From NCBI RefSeq assembly GCF_963678635.1, contig NC_087062.1, positions 88,013,845 through 88,077,844 of the forward strand: a DNA stretch of 64,000 nucleotides, given 5' to 3'. Shown piece by piece: positions 21,302 to 32,411 of this stretch (the stretch's first letter is position 1; each line of letters begins with the position of its first letter). The notes under the pieces were generated by a model, which was given only the letters and a program-made list of their open reading frames with translations, was not told the DNA's origin and made no database searches. Both the position numbers and the translations under genes were made by a program. Origin of the DNA: Symsagittifera roscoffensis. Taxonomy: Eukaryota; Xenacoelomorpha; Acoela; Convolutidae.

Positions 21302-23724
21302 TCAAACCTGTGAAGTATCCTTTGTTGTACTTTGTCTATCCCCTGGTGGCCCATCTGGTCGTGTGATCTGAAAAGCACCTCCGTTTGGTACAATTGTGGT
21401 AGTATGATGAGGTTGTGTTTGTGTAATATCTTTTCCTCATCTCTCCTCTTGCACGCTACCACCCCATCAGCTGTGTGATAAAGTAAGTCTTTCTTTTCTT
21501 TGTAGAACTGGCTCAAGATCTTGTAGCTGTCTTCCTCAAGTTCCCCCTTCTCCTTGACCCCCGACTGGATCCATTTGGAGAGGTTACTTGTCATTTTGTC
21601 ATTCTTCTGGGCTCTTATTAGGTCTGACAGCCTATATCTCGCCTTGACATGCTCCTTTAGCGCCATGACCTGTCCATTCATCTCACCAGGGTTGTGGATG
21701 TCATCACTCAGTTTCACGCATATCATCCTTTTCACGATTTTCATGTCGTCTTCTGGTACCAGATTCGTTCTGACCTTTGAGTTGCTCGATAGTTCCCTGA
21801 ATGGCTTTCTTGAAACCGCTTTTCTCTCAAGTTCTTCACCACCTCTTATCTCTTGTATGTCCAGATTGTACGTTCCTGAAGATGGGTCAGTTTGTAACTC
21901 CCTGTCGTGGTGCCTTGTCTTCTCTTCCGCTAATATCATGCACAGACTGTCTTGGCCTTCGCTGCTCTCATCCGAGTCTTCATCCCCTTCTTCACGCTCC
22001 CCGGACAATTTTCCTTTTCCGGGTTCCTCTTCTTCTGTGAACCTGGACCACTCCCCGGACTCTTGATCTAGTCCCAGGTGTTCAGTTCCTTCTTTGAATG
22101 TCACTTTCTTTTTCCTCACTTTTGTCTGCTCAAGAATATTTTCGGGGATTTTGTCAACTAGTGATCGCACGACATCTTTGCTATCAGTGACGCTTCCTTT
22201 TGAGGAGTCAGTATTGTTCGCTGTTTCTTTTCTCCGAAGTATAGTTAGTTCCGGTCCCTCCTGAACCTTCTCTTGGATCACGGGCCTATCATCTGATAGT
22301 TTCTCGAGCAACCTCATTAAGTCATCATCTAGCTGTGCAGCTCCCGCTTCTACCTGGTTAAGATCATAGCCTTTTGCCTTAAGTGTTTCCCTCACGTTCT
22401 TCGACTTGAGTATTACCTCTATCGGGATCCTTCTGTTCTTCTTCAAGATGGTTTTTTCAAGCGGCTCTTTCGGTAATTCGGGATGATCTTCAATCGGTTT
22501 GCCTGATTTGTCCAACCATCTTGTGAGTGGGAGACTGTCGTACGTTTCCTTATCCATGAAGGAGAAGCCCTCTTTGATTTCAGGTCTGTCTGCCTCTCTT
22601 TGTTCTTGTCTCTCGTAGAACTCCGTCTTCTTACTCAAGCTGTCGGCGTTTTGATGTTTATCCCGTGTTCTGTGCTCAATTATCATGTTGTATCCGTCCA
22701 AGCGAACTATCCACCTCCCAATGTAACTTTGGTCCATTGAGTACGTTTTCAGCCAGCTTAGTGCTCGGTTGTCGACTCGCAGCTTGAAGGGCTCACTGCC
22801 TAGGTATGCCCTGTATTTCTCGACAAAGGTGACCACTGCGAACATCTCTGCTTTCGGTGCTCCGTAATTCATTTCTGTGTCATTTAGGACTTTGCTCCCG
22901 TACGCTATTGGTCTCAAGACTGTCTTCCCATTCCATTCTTGATCCTGATGGAGAATTCCTGAAATCGCAACTACCGATGCATCCGTGTCCAGCACGTACA
23001 TCCCCTTCTCAGTCGGCATACCTAGTACTGGTGCCTCGCATAGCTCTTTCTTTATCCTCTTGAATGACTCTTCTGCTGCGTTGTTCCATGTGAACTTTTT
23101 GCCCTTGTGCCTCATCAATTGTTGCATCGGGTATACCTTGTCCGCGTAGCCTTTGATGAACTCTCTGTAGTAGTTAGCGAAGCCCAGGAAGCTCATCAAC
23201 TGGTGTTCCGTCTTCGGTGACTTCCAGGTTAGGACTGCTTCCACGGCGTCTGGATCAGGTCTGATGCCGTGTTTGTCTACCATCCTGCCCAAGTATTTTA
23301 TTGAGTCCTTGAGTATCTCACACTTTGATGGTTTGCACTTTAGCCCCGACCTCTTCATACATGCAAATACCTCGTCAAGTCTCTCAATGTGGTCTTCTAG
23401 TGTTGGCGTTGCTATTACCACGTCATCCACGTAGCACATTACCAGATTGCCATACTTCTTTGTCACGCCTATCAGCGCGTGTGCCATCAATCGCTGAAAT
23501 GTGGCTGTGGCATTGCAAAGTCCAAACGGCATCCGTTTCCACTGAAACAGACCCAACTCGCAGGCAAACCCTGTCTTGTCCCTGTCCTGCTTCCGTAGTG
23601 GTACCTGCCAAAAGGCCGAGCCTAAATCAAGAGTCGTAAAAAATTTTGCATCACCTAACTTCGAGAGGCTCTCATCAATCCTAGGTATGGGATAGGCATC
23701 CTTCACCGTGACGGTGTTCAGGTA
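21238..23724 (-). pseudogene. Reverse transcriptase, RNase H and integrase zinc domain of element B
   Basis: This 822-codon open segment is in frame with the upstream protease part; only the TGA at 23725-23727 separates them. RT signatures are AYPIPRIDE, FFTTLDLGSAFWQVPL and the catalytic YVDD (~23,424-23,435). RNase H follows with LDTDASVVAISG (~22,980), KAEMFAV and RVDNRALSWL. Then comes an unusually long acidic linker of about 330 residues between RNase H and integrase, with TRWLDKSGKPIEDHPELP. The end is the H2C2 zinc finger of integrase (SHDQMGHQG ... CERWVNACLAC, ~21,370-21,240). The same linker is recognisable in the pol fragment at 31868-32411. Confidence 0.93.
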
Positions 23725-26379
23725 TCAAACGTCACAACAAAACCTCAACTGGTCGCCTTTCTTTTTGGCCATCACTACTCCACACGCCCACGGTGACTTG
23801 GATGGTTCTATCATGTCATACTCTAGTAACGTTTCGATCTCTTTTCTACACGCCTCCAATTTGTGTGGGGTCATGCGCCTCGCCCCCTCCCTATGCGGTA
23901 CCGCGTTCTCCTCAAGTTCTATTTCATGCTCAACGAAATTACAACACCCGATATTCGCTTTGTGCTTTGAAAAAACTTGTTCGTTCCGCTCTAGTACGTC
24001 CTTGATGGCTTCGAGCTGTTCATCTTTCAGTTTGCCCCTCAAATGTTCAATCTCCGGCAGAACCGTTTTATCAGTTTGCATTTCATCTATTCTGGGTCGC
24101 TCTGGAAAGTTCGAACAGCTCGACAGCCCATCGTCCGTTTCTGACTTAGGTGATTTAACAAGACCTGAGGAATCTTTTATTTTCTGCAATCGTCTCAAGA
24201 TACAAATTCCGTCCCTGTGATTGGGACAATCAACAACTTCGTTTTGTTTGGAGTTCTCAATCGTTTCATATCGAGTTTTAACCGGTAAAGCATATCCCAG
24301 TTTCCTCCCTCTCTGTATCGTGATCGGTATATCAAGGGTATTCAACAAGACACTGACGCAGAGGCCGCTCTTCGTTATCGAGAATGATCTTCCTAAAACA
24401 GCAGCACTTTGACTATTAGGATTCGGAACTATACACACTTGCTTGTTGTCACTTAGTTCATTGTAATTTTTCATCCTCAAGCTTACGATTGCTGCTTCAT
24501 TAGCTTTTAGCCTAACCCTCCTACTCAAGAATACCGGTGCTTTGTTTTCATTTGCCATTATTAAATTTACCGGTTTGATTGCGTACCTCGTATCCGGCTT
24601 CCGTATCCTGAACATTGCGTTATTTAGATCAATCGTTACGTCGAAATTCCTGATGAAGTCTCTGCCCAAAATGAATTGGTCAGATTCATCTAGGTTTTCT
24701 ACTACAAGAAAACTCATCCAAAGGTTACGTTCCCCCAGATTGAGCGCTATTATCGGCGTTCTGTCCAACACGCGCAGGGCCCCTTTGTTCGCAGCCGATA
24801 ACCGTATTCTCGAATCTATCAAGTCATCTTTGTTGAAGCCCATTCGTTCCCAAGTTTCGATTGGTATGACACTCAAGACCGCTCCCGTATCAAGTAACCC
24901 ACGTAACTGAGTCCTCTTGCCACTTATGTCTAGCACGTGCCCTGTCACATCTGCCTCTGTCCCGATGTGCATTGCATCTTCTTCAAGCATGGCGCAGTGT
25001 CCAATCGATCTCACTTTTAACTCTTCTTTCCCTACGTAGATTTGCCCAATTAGGTCTTCGTCACATGTTATCATCGTCTTGGTATAGATGTTGATCCCAT
25101 CTATATTTAGCATCACCTCGTGCGGACCATAAGCTTCAGTATACCTATTATCAACACGTACCGACTTGCTGCCCCCTCTCGTGAGTAGTGCTCTCAACGC
25201 TCTAGAAGTCGTTTGTGGGCTTATACAACTCAAGTAATCTGCGTACACGTCAATGTGCATTATTGTCTGGTCGCTCGGTTCGCTCAAGTTTCTGGTTACC
25301 TCGTGGCCGCCCACTGTGGTTATCGACATTATTCTAGCCCCGATTTTCGATATGCCGAATGGCTTTCCCGTCACCATTTTTACAGTGTTACAATTCCCGG
25401 TCTTTGTTGAGCCTGATACGGCCTCTGGTGTTGGGTTTGATTCGGTTAATGCTTCGTTAAAATTCTTTCTTTCGATCTCCAGCTTTAGTCGTTGCTCTAT
25501 TTCTTTCGCAGCCAGATCCTGTTTCACTTTGGCAATTGCTTCCGTCGCCGCTTTCTCATAGTTTATCTCTAGAGAGTTCCCTGCCGCGGATTCTATCGCA
25601 CCATTAACATGTGTTACCGCTTTCACTATTTTCGTCGGCAATTCCGTGCTTGGTGCTCCTAAGTTCCTAGATTCAAACTCGTTTTGTCTATTCCGCTGAT
25701 TCTGCACCGCCGCTAATGCCAACTTATGTTTGGGATGACTCTGGTCCTTGACCGCTTCCCAGAACAAGGGACAATCCATTCTGAAGTGCCCCTCCTGGTT
25801 ACAGAAGAAGCATCTTGCGCCTATCTTGATGATTGAACCACTATAGTACTCGTGTTCCTCCATCTGGCTCATGTCCTCCTCATCTGGTGCGTATCCTAGG
25901 CTCTTCATGCCTTGTTTGTATGTTGTGCAGTCAGCTACGTGGTGATCCGCCGACCCGCAGTTCGCGCATGATCTGCGCTTGTCCATATCATCTCTAGGTT
26001 TGTACCATGATGACCTCTGGGGTTGGCTCCCCCCTTGGGTGTTCCTGTTGTCTGAGGACGAGTATTTCTTGGGTTTCATCAGCATGTATTCTCTTGACTT
26101 CTGCCTCATCTCTTCTGGAGTTGGCGCACTATCTTTCGACAATGTGTAATACGTTGCTAACATCGTTCTCAATTCATCACTCTTCACCCCATCAATGAAC
26201 TTTGAGGCTATGCTGAAGTTTCTTCTATTGGTAGATTCTTCTGGGTCACTCCTTCTTCTCAAGCTCTCGAGATCATCTAGAAACCTGTCTATCGATTCGT
26301 CATCTCTCTGTCTCCTTTTTGCAAATCGTATCATCGCTTGATGACCCTTCATGCCTGAGCCGAATCTATTCAACAGTAT
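23725..26379 (-). pseudogene. Gag C-terminal part, zinc knuckles, aspartic protease, RT start of element B
   Basis: This 882-codon segment shares the frame of the preceding gag segment. The stop at 26380-26382 precedes it and the TGA at 23725 ends it. It starts inside the capsid-type gag domain (RFAKRRQRDDESIDRFLDDL). Two canonical CX2CX4HX4C knuckles follow, CANCGSADHHVADC (~25,970-25,929) and CFFCNQEGHFRMDC (~25,812-25,771), then the protease with LRGLLDTGAVLSVIP (~24,890) and the flap region. The N-terminal RT sequence ends MAKKKGDQLRFCCDV. The frame suggests that gag and pol were one polyprotein rather than two frames joined by a programmed shift. Confidence 0.9.
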
Positions 26380-27858
26380 TTAAAAGATTTTGTCCGCGGT
26401 ATCGCGTTCTTCTTCTTTCTTCGCAACCACGCATTTTAATGCCGTGCCTTATAAATTGCTGAGTATGGCTGTGCATGCTTTTCTTTCATCGTTCAAGTTG
26501 TCCTGTTCAAGGTGTAGTCTCATCACTTCCACCCAAGTATCAACGCATCCATCAGAGTCATCTTTGAATTCTTTTGGCTTTTTGAATGTTTTTCTGGATT
26601 TTCCCTCTCTTCTATCATTCGAGTCAGTGTTCCTCGTGGCGAAGGCCTCTAGTATTCTATTCATCATCTCCCAAGTGCTTGCCCATGTCATAGCATCCGG
26701 ACCTGCGTTGCTGTTAGCTGTTGAGTCCCCCGGACCAGTCGTTGTACTTGACGTTCCATTCTTCATGATTGTTTTGGCAGCTGTTGGTGCTGTGCTCACC
26801 GTATCCCGGGTTAAGGGCAACGGAGTCGATTGCCGTTTGTTCCTTTGTGGTTCCACAAAGTCAACTCAGGTGCCTTGCGTGCGATCCGCTGCCGTCCTTT
26901 CTTGTGAGGTAGAATTTCTCAAGATTGCATCCAATTTCGCCTGTATTGCACACAAACTTTCGGCTTGATTTTTGCTCATTGTGTCCATTCTCTTTTCCAG
27001 GCTACCTAATTGGCTGTTGACATCATCATATCGGTTTTTCAACTGTTGCATATCTTTTTTGATGTTCTTACCTCGTTCTTCATTGGTGGCTTCTACCTTA
27101 TCTGACATCTTCTTGAGTCTCTCATCTGTTGCCTTAGCCAGGTTAAAATTACTATCCAGATACTCGTGTTTGTTGTATCTTAATTCTTTTCTTATCATTT
27201 CTCTGTCCTCTTCGCTGTGCTTCAGTTTTTTGTCGATCTGATTCAGTTTCGCCATCAAATCACCTAGCTCAAGAGTAGCCTCTTCATGGTCAGCCGTCGG
27301 TCTGTCTTTGGCCGTAGCTTCTGCTTTAGTTTGTTCCTCTCTTGGATTGGCTTCTGTCGTCTTCGTGCTAACTGTCCCAAATGTTCGTGCTCTTTCAGCT
27401 TTTGGTTCTTCAGTCATGTTTTCTTTCGTTTTTATTCCGACCATCATCGCCAACTTTTCTGTAAAAGATGTCTTTTTTACTTGAGAGTCTTCTTTCACCG
27501 TTTCTTCAGTGCTGCCTACTGCATCTTCCACATTGTCTATTGGTGAGAACTCTATGGGTTTCGGGTTTGGTTCTTCTGCATTGGGCATTGGAGTTGACTC
27601 CGTCGCCATTTTCACTGTTTCATCCACACTTTGATCGGGTGTCTCTAGACCAATCTCGATGGTGGGTTCTACTCGCTCCCCTTCCGTGCCCTCTTTTGCT
27701 CTGTTCTCCGTTGTACTCCTTGTGCTGAACATATTAACTGAAAAGCTCTTCTTTGTTATCTTCGGACCCATTGATGTTGTTTTGCGTAGCGACGAATTGT
27801 ACTTTGTCTTTGCTTCGGTAGATCTTTTTTCAGCTACCGGTACCCTGCTCCGCCTCAT
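26380..27858 (-). pseudogene. Gag N-terminal and capsid-like part of element B
   Basis: The start ATG is at 27858-27856 (MRRSRVPVAEKRST). The first 330 codons are basic, then acidic and proline/threonine-rich. A coiled coil follows (KLNQIDKKLKHSEEDREMIR ... QLGSLEKRMDTMSKNQAESL, ~27,270-26,910). The stop TGA at 26866-26868 is in frame with the next open stretch (26856-26449), which carries a capsid-type motif FKKPKEFKDDSDGCVDTWVE. TAA stops at 26449 and 26380 interrupt before the frame continues into the zinc knuckles. All segments keep one frame, so these are simple nonsense mutations. Confidence 0.85.
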
Positions 27859-28139
27859 TATTTACAATTGTTATTATTTACAGTATTATTATCTACAAAA
27901 TTTCTATTCTAAGGTTAAAACTCTAAGGAAAAAGAAATTGACAATTCGCTAAGAGCAATTTTTTTTAAACTCTTGAAAACTTTTATGTGTTAGGTTAGGA
28001 TAGGGAATGTGTTGTTATAATTGGTTACTTCAACCTAACCTAATACTTTTGTAGTACCCCCTTCCTAATGCTGTTCCAAGACTTTCCCTCTACCGTCCCA
28101 AGACTATTCAGTGTTGTCCCAGTACTTCTTGTTGGTATC

Positions 28140-28690
28140 CTCAGACCAATGTCCCAAGACCAACGTCCCTAGACCAACGTCCCAAGACCAACGTCCCAAG
28201 ACTAACGTCCCGAGACCAATGTCCCAAGACTAACGTCCCAAGACCAACGTCCCAAGCCCAACGTCACAAGACCAATGTCCCGAGACCAATGTCCCAAGAC
28301 TAACGTCCCAAGACTAATGTCCCAAGACTAACGTCCCAAGACCAATGGCCCAAGACCAACGTCCCAAGACTAATGTCCCAAGATCAATGGCCCAAGACCA
28401 ACGTCCCAAGACCAACGTCCCAAGACTAATGTCCCAAGACCAATGGCCCAAGACCAACGTCCCAAGACTAACGTCCCAAGACCAATGGCCCAAGACTAAT
28501 GTCCCAAGACTAATGTCCCAAGACCAATGGCCCAAGACTAACGTCCCAAGACCAATGGCCCAAGACTGTTTCGTACCAAGACTGCTCTGGTCCAAGACTG
28601 CCAAGGCTGCACTGTCCCAAGACTGTGTTGCCCCAAGACTGTCCCCAGACTGCAATGTCCCAAGACTTCTTCGGTACTGTCCCAAGACTC
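28140..28690. repeat. 14-bp minisatellite in the leader of element B
   Basis: The unit is CCCAAGACCAAYGT, with variants TAAC, TAAT and GGCC. About 30 well-kept units span 28147-28570, and degraded units with longer spacers continue to ~28,690. Because 14 is not a multiple of three, every frame repeats as 14 residues per 42 bases, which creates spurious ORFs on both strands. Confidence 0.93.
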
Positions 28691-29583
28691 GTCACTGAGT
28701 GTCTGGATATCGGATCTCTTTCTTCTTCGTTGTAGGGACTTCTTGGTTCACTGTACCTTGTACCACCACTCAAGCTCTAGTGAAAATTTTCCCAAAAGCC
28801 CTCTCTTGATGGCCAAATGCTGACCCCCCTTTCTTAGTTACCTCTTTTTCAATGTTTCCAGCAATTGAAAGCCAAAACTTGTGCGCAGGTATCTTGTGAT
28901 CACCTGTTTGTATAAAAACCAATCGCAAATCTTCACCAAAATGCAACAATATAAACAAATTTTAAGCCAGAAAAAATAATAAAACAGAGAAATCAACCCA
29001 CATAAAAGTCAAAGGAGACAAATGTCGACCTTCTATCGAAAAAAATGTCTTGTACCTAATTGCCACGCGTTTTCCTCCCCCCACTAGCGATCTTATGGGG
29101 TATCACAAAAACTGTCTATATCCGTTCCCCCCTACCAATCCAACCAGTGTACCAATCTTAACTCGAGTTAAATTTTGGATATCCACCTATTATTACCAAC
29201 GCGTGCTGATGGCTAATGTAACTAAATCAACGATGTCGATTAATTAGTTACTCTAATTTCCCCCTTTTTACAATTTACAACCGCCAACCTCTAACCTAAC
29301 CAGCCCCCTACTAACCTCCCCCCTCTTTAGCCCCCCTCTTAAGCCGAAAAATCCCTTAAGCGCCGGGTGCTAAACCTCTCGAGAGAAAACCGTAGACCTG
29401 TTTCCAGGCCTGCTTGAGTAAAAACTGCCTCAAAACAATGGGACTCCGCTTATCCAATTTTACACTTATTTCCTTTAATGTAATGTGGATTCTAACGATA
29501 CCCGTTGCTCGACTTGAGAACACCCCTGTGCGTCCTCTTGTAGTGGTCCTGTGCTGGTTGTCTCTGTTCTGCACTTGACAGCA

Positions 29584-29711
29584 GAACCACTTTCCCACTC
29601 GACTGGTCACCCTTTCCAGTTAAGTCTCCTAGTGGTCCGGTTCGATCCTTGTGAACCACTTTCCCACTCGACTGGTCGCCCTTTCCAGTCAAGTCTCCTA
29701 GTGGTCCGGTT
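29584..29711. repeat. 69-bp tandem duplication in the leader
   Basis: Two adjacent copies (29584-29652 and 29653-29711, the second slightly shorter) begin GAACCACTTTCCCACTCGAC and continue to CTAGTGGTCCGGTT. They differ at two positions over the shared part. The second copy is followed by GGGTCGC instead of CGATCCTTGT. Confidence 0.9.
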
Positions 29712-30034
29712 GGGTCGCAATTTATCTGAAAACCCTTAACAACGCCCCCCACTCGGGCACCTTACTGAAGTCACTGGTTTAAATTGCTAGATTGATCGAA
29801 ACGATCGGTCTTATAAAACAGTATGTGTATACTATTTAATTAATACAAAGGTTTGATCCAACTAATTTGGTATCAAAGTCACTGTCTTTTTTCGTTTTAT
29901 GGTTTTTGTTCCTTTTTGTATTCTTTTTTGCTCGTGTTTTTGTCCCCCTAGTTGCTCCTCTTCACTCGGTTAGCTAAGCCTCGTTCGGAGAGCGTACCAG
30001 GAAGTTTTCTTGAGTTTTCTTAAAAAGCTATCAC

Positions 30035-30193
30035 GGTACAACCGGAAGGTTTACACGTTCCCGCTGAACCGTACCACCGGTACTCTGGAATGGGCATGTA
30101 GCCCGGAGCTGCGTACCAGCTCCGGGCTACATGCCCATTCTAGAGTACCGGTGGTACGGTTCAGCGGCAACGTGTAAGCCTTCCGGTTGTACC
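30035..30193. repeat. 159-bp near-perfect palindrome next to the 5' LTR
   Basis: The arms at 30035-30110 and 30118-30193 are 76 bp each with three mismatches, around a 7-base centre GCGTACC. The RNA would fold into a long GC-rich hairpin just downstream of the primer-binding region. This is where packaging or dimerisation signals sit in retroelements, but the function here is inferred from position only. Confidence 0.93.
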
Positions 30194-30238
30194 GACTGTG
30201 TCAAGTGGGTTCGACTCCGTAGTCATGATGTCGTAAAA

Positions 30239-30256
30239 ACACCCAGGAGCGCCATA
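30239..30256 (-). promoter_or_regulatory. Candidate tRNA primer-binding site
   Basis: Reading the minus strand from the 5' LTR end, 11 bases are followed by TGGCGCTCCTGGGTG. This would pair with a tRNA 3' end ...AGGAGCGCCA. The TGG start is what a CCA-ended primer needs. An offset of 11 bases from the LTR is larger than usual, and I cannot name the tRNA. Confidence 0.35.
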
Positions 30257-30265
30257 AAAACACTA

Positions 30266-31150
30266 TGTAACAGTCGCCTACTTTAGTCACATATGAGGCT
30301 TAAGAAAAATAGGCCCTATAACCATTGGCTCAAGAGTCAGGGACACTATCTCTTGTGTTTTTCTACCTCAAGAACGGTCGGAGCCAATTCGGTTCGCTTG
30401 CGACATGAGACTAGAACCCGTTACAGCTTAAAGGCCACTACCAAAATACCCCCCACTCTAGAAATAAGAAAGTCCCCATACTTTAGTCTCGAAATACCCA
30501 AAATACATGAACGCCGTTAAAAACCGGGTCGGAACAATCCGCTTAGTTATTTTTCATTGGACAGTGGAATTTTGATCCACTTCAGATGGATCAACCTAAA
30601 ACTCGCCTTATCTCAACATAACTATCATAAAATACACTCGAGAAATTTAAATTGAGAACTCACATGTCGATGCGCTTGAGTATGAGGAGTAATTAAAAGA
30701 TAAGCAGCTCGAGAATTAAATGATATAACTAAATAAGTTTGATGCTAATTAGTTTTAACAACAGAAGTAAGTTCTGTCTCAAGAATCAAAGTTTCTGTAT
30801 GAACCATCGGGACACTCGAGTTGTCCTCTCTTCCATTGAATGTTCACTCTGTTCCGTTTGAATAATCGTCCTTTCTCAAGTCTGTGTTCTATTCTCCTGT
30901 TTTCGGGATAAGACAGCTCTACTCTCTTATTATTTCGTATCGAGAAACTGAGAATAGCAATTTCCTGCCTTTTTCTTGAGTAGTTTCCCGCAATTGTTAA
31001 TTCGGTCGTTCTGATTTTTCCCTTTGCGTTTTCAGTTGGTTCGAGAAAACTGAGCTTGACAGGCTCCATTCGAAATTTTCAAAATTAAAACTTCACTCCA
31101 AAATTACGTGTTTCTCAAGGTCAAACCTCCAGACATGACCGACTGGCACA
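30266..31150 (-). repeat. 5' LTR of element B (885 bp)
   Basis: This is the partner of 8469-9355 with TG...CA ends, TGTAACAGTCGCC to GACTGGCACA on the plus strand. Small differences include an AT insertion near 30292 and several transitions. As the 5' LTR it should hold the promoter that drives transcription leftwards; no TATA-like box could be assigned with confidence. Confidence 0.93.
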
Positions 31151-31867
31151 CGGGAAAAGACTGAAACTATATTTTTAACAACATTTAGCTACTGCATATG
31201 TCTTGATTTGAATTAACTAACGTCAGTTTTCGTTTTCAGATGATGAGCTAGGAGTTAATGGAGAGGGTTGATCCAGCTCCGATAAAGATGATGATTTTTA
31301 TCCACTGAACAAAAACAATAGTAATTTGATAATAAGTAGTAGCTCTGTTTGTAGAAGGACCTCGTGGTCTGGGGATACTGAGACCCAGCCATGAGCTCAT
31401 TTTTTCTGCATGTAACTTAGATAATTTGAGCGATCTGTCCGAAGCCTTAAATAGTTTTAACTCTGTCGACCCGATGTTAATGTACCACACATTGAACTGG
31501 CTTTGGCAGAGACTGTTTAAAGCCTGTGAAGCTCTGTTTAGACGCTAGCCAGTCGTTTCATAACCTTGCTTCATATTCCGTCGGTATAAACTTCCGGGCG
31601 AAGGTTACATATATGTTTTTATGGCGGTCTTAGGTGTTGTTCGTTTATCATCATGATCGGCAGATCCATCAATAAGCACTCCGCGCCGAGCGGATCCTCT
31701 AAATAAGGCCCTTAACAGAGGGCCGGAGGTATGGTTTGGAACGCGGAAGCCTTCCGAATTCCCGGGTACAGTTTTTTAACCTATTTAGGACCAAAATGTT
31801 GCATATCGTGAAAGGTGAGAGGAGCGGCCGTCCCTTCGTTCCCTGAGCGGTGTATGACCTGAGTGGC
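31151..31867. other. Flank of element B, no gene recognised
   Basis: This is ordinary mixed-composition sequence. An 80-codon minus-strand open frame (31490-31248) shows no family features. Near 31,690-31,870 the composition becomes more GC-rich, just before the pol fragment. Confidence 0.5.
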
Positions 31868-32411
31868 CAATCAGGCCGAAAACAAGGAAGGATTCTCGTT
31901 TCTGGACAAGGAGATTTAGGGAGCACTTCCCGTGACGAGATGGTTGGACAAGTCAGAACATCCGATTCCTGGACACCCAGAATTACCAGTTGAGAAAGCA
32001 GCAGAAATAAACATCTTATCCAAAAAGGACCCGGTGCCCTTGGATCTCTTGCTACGTTCGAACCTGGCCCAACATGAACTGTGTCATACGAGCATAAACA
32101 GCCTCTCATTGCTAGATAAAACGGTGCAGGCCGTAACACAAGTGAATCGGATGCTGGGTGTATTGTTAGAGAGAGAAGTGACTAGAGATGACCCCGAATG
32201 AGCAGCAGCCATGGCATTGCTGACAGTCAGTGAGAATATACGGATTAAATCATCAAAACACCAACACGAAAGGGATTGTAGGACTGTAGTTCAGCAACTA
32301 GTATCCTCGATTCCTGAAAGCATTTTGGTGAGAACATCGTTCAACGAAAAAGGACAAGAGATCCGAACTCAAAAGAAGACTGTCACTTATGAGGAGCCCG
32401 ATCAAGATTGA
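31868..32411 (+). pseudogene. Diverged Gypsy pol fragment (RNase H-integrase linker)
   Basis: The plus-strand frames read ENKEGFSFLDKEI, a stop, then VTRWLDKSEHPIPGHPELP ... NILSKKDPVP. A further open stretch (32211-32411) has VVQQLVSSIPESILVRTSF and KKTVTYEEPDQD. These align collinearly with the linker between RNase H and integrase in element B (RPEIKEGFSFMDKET ... TRWLDKSGKPIEDHPELP ... VVRSLVDKIPENIL ... KKVTFKEG). The identity is low and no flanking RT or integrase remains, so this is a fragment of an older related element. Confidence 0.8.

Larger units (their letters stand above)
27859..30265 (-). other. 5' leader of element B (2.4 kb, non-coding)
   Basis: This lies between the end of the 5' LTR and the gag ATG. 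It holds, in element order: a candidate primer-binding site, a 159-bp palindrome, a 69-bp tandem duplication, an AT-rich stretch, a 14-bp minisatellite and a short AT-rich segment before gag. No protein-like ORF is present; the open frames over the minisatellite are repeats of a 14-codon pattern. A leader of this length is unusual for Gypsy elements. Confidence 0.75.
8469..31150 (-). mobile_element. Element B: complete 22.7-kb Ty3/Gypsy-type LTR retrotransposon
   Basis: The element is bounded by LTRs at 30266-31150 (5') and 8469-9355 (3'), both on the minus strand with termini TGTGCC...TGTTACA. Order from the 5' end: leader with palindrome and minisatellite, gag with two CCHC knuckles, protease, RT, RNase H, integrase, macro domain, then ORF3. 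The RT-RNase H-integrase order is that of Ty3/Gypsy. The length is about three to four times that of a usual Gypsy element because of ORF3 and the long leader. The internal region is visibly richer in GC than the AT-rich flanks. At least nine in-frame stops and about five frameshifts make this copy defective. The flanks share only CGG next to the LTR ends, so no 4-6 bp target-site duplication is seen. Confidence 0.93.

Noticed and set aside
23725-26868. Programmed stop-codon readthrough between gag and pol
   Set aside because: There are four stops in this frame, not one, and no conserved readthrough context. The ORF3 of the same element shows the same kind of random nonsense changes.
28345-28698. 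Repetitive 117-123 codon proteins on both strands
   Set aside because: They are translations of the 14-bp minisatellite, open in several frames on both strands only because the unit lacks stops.
9795-31150. Idea that element B was mobilised in trans because it is full of stops although its LTRs are ~98% alike
   Set aside because: About 1% change per copy over ~18 kb of coding sequence gives roughly 180 mutations. About nine nonsense changes among them is what neutral decay after insertion would produce.
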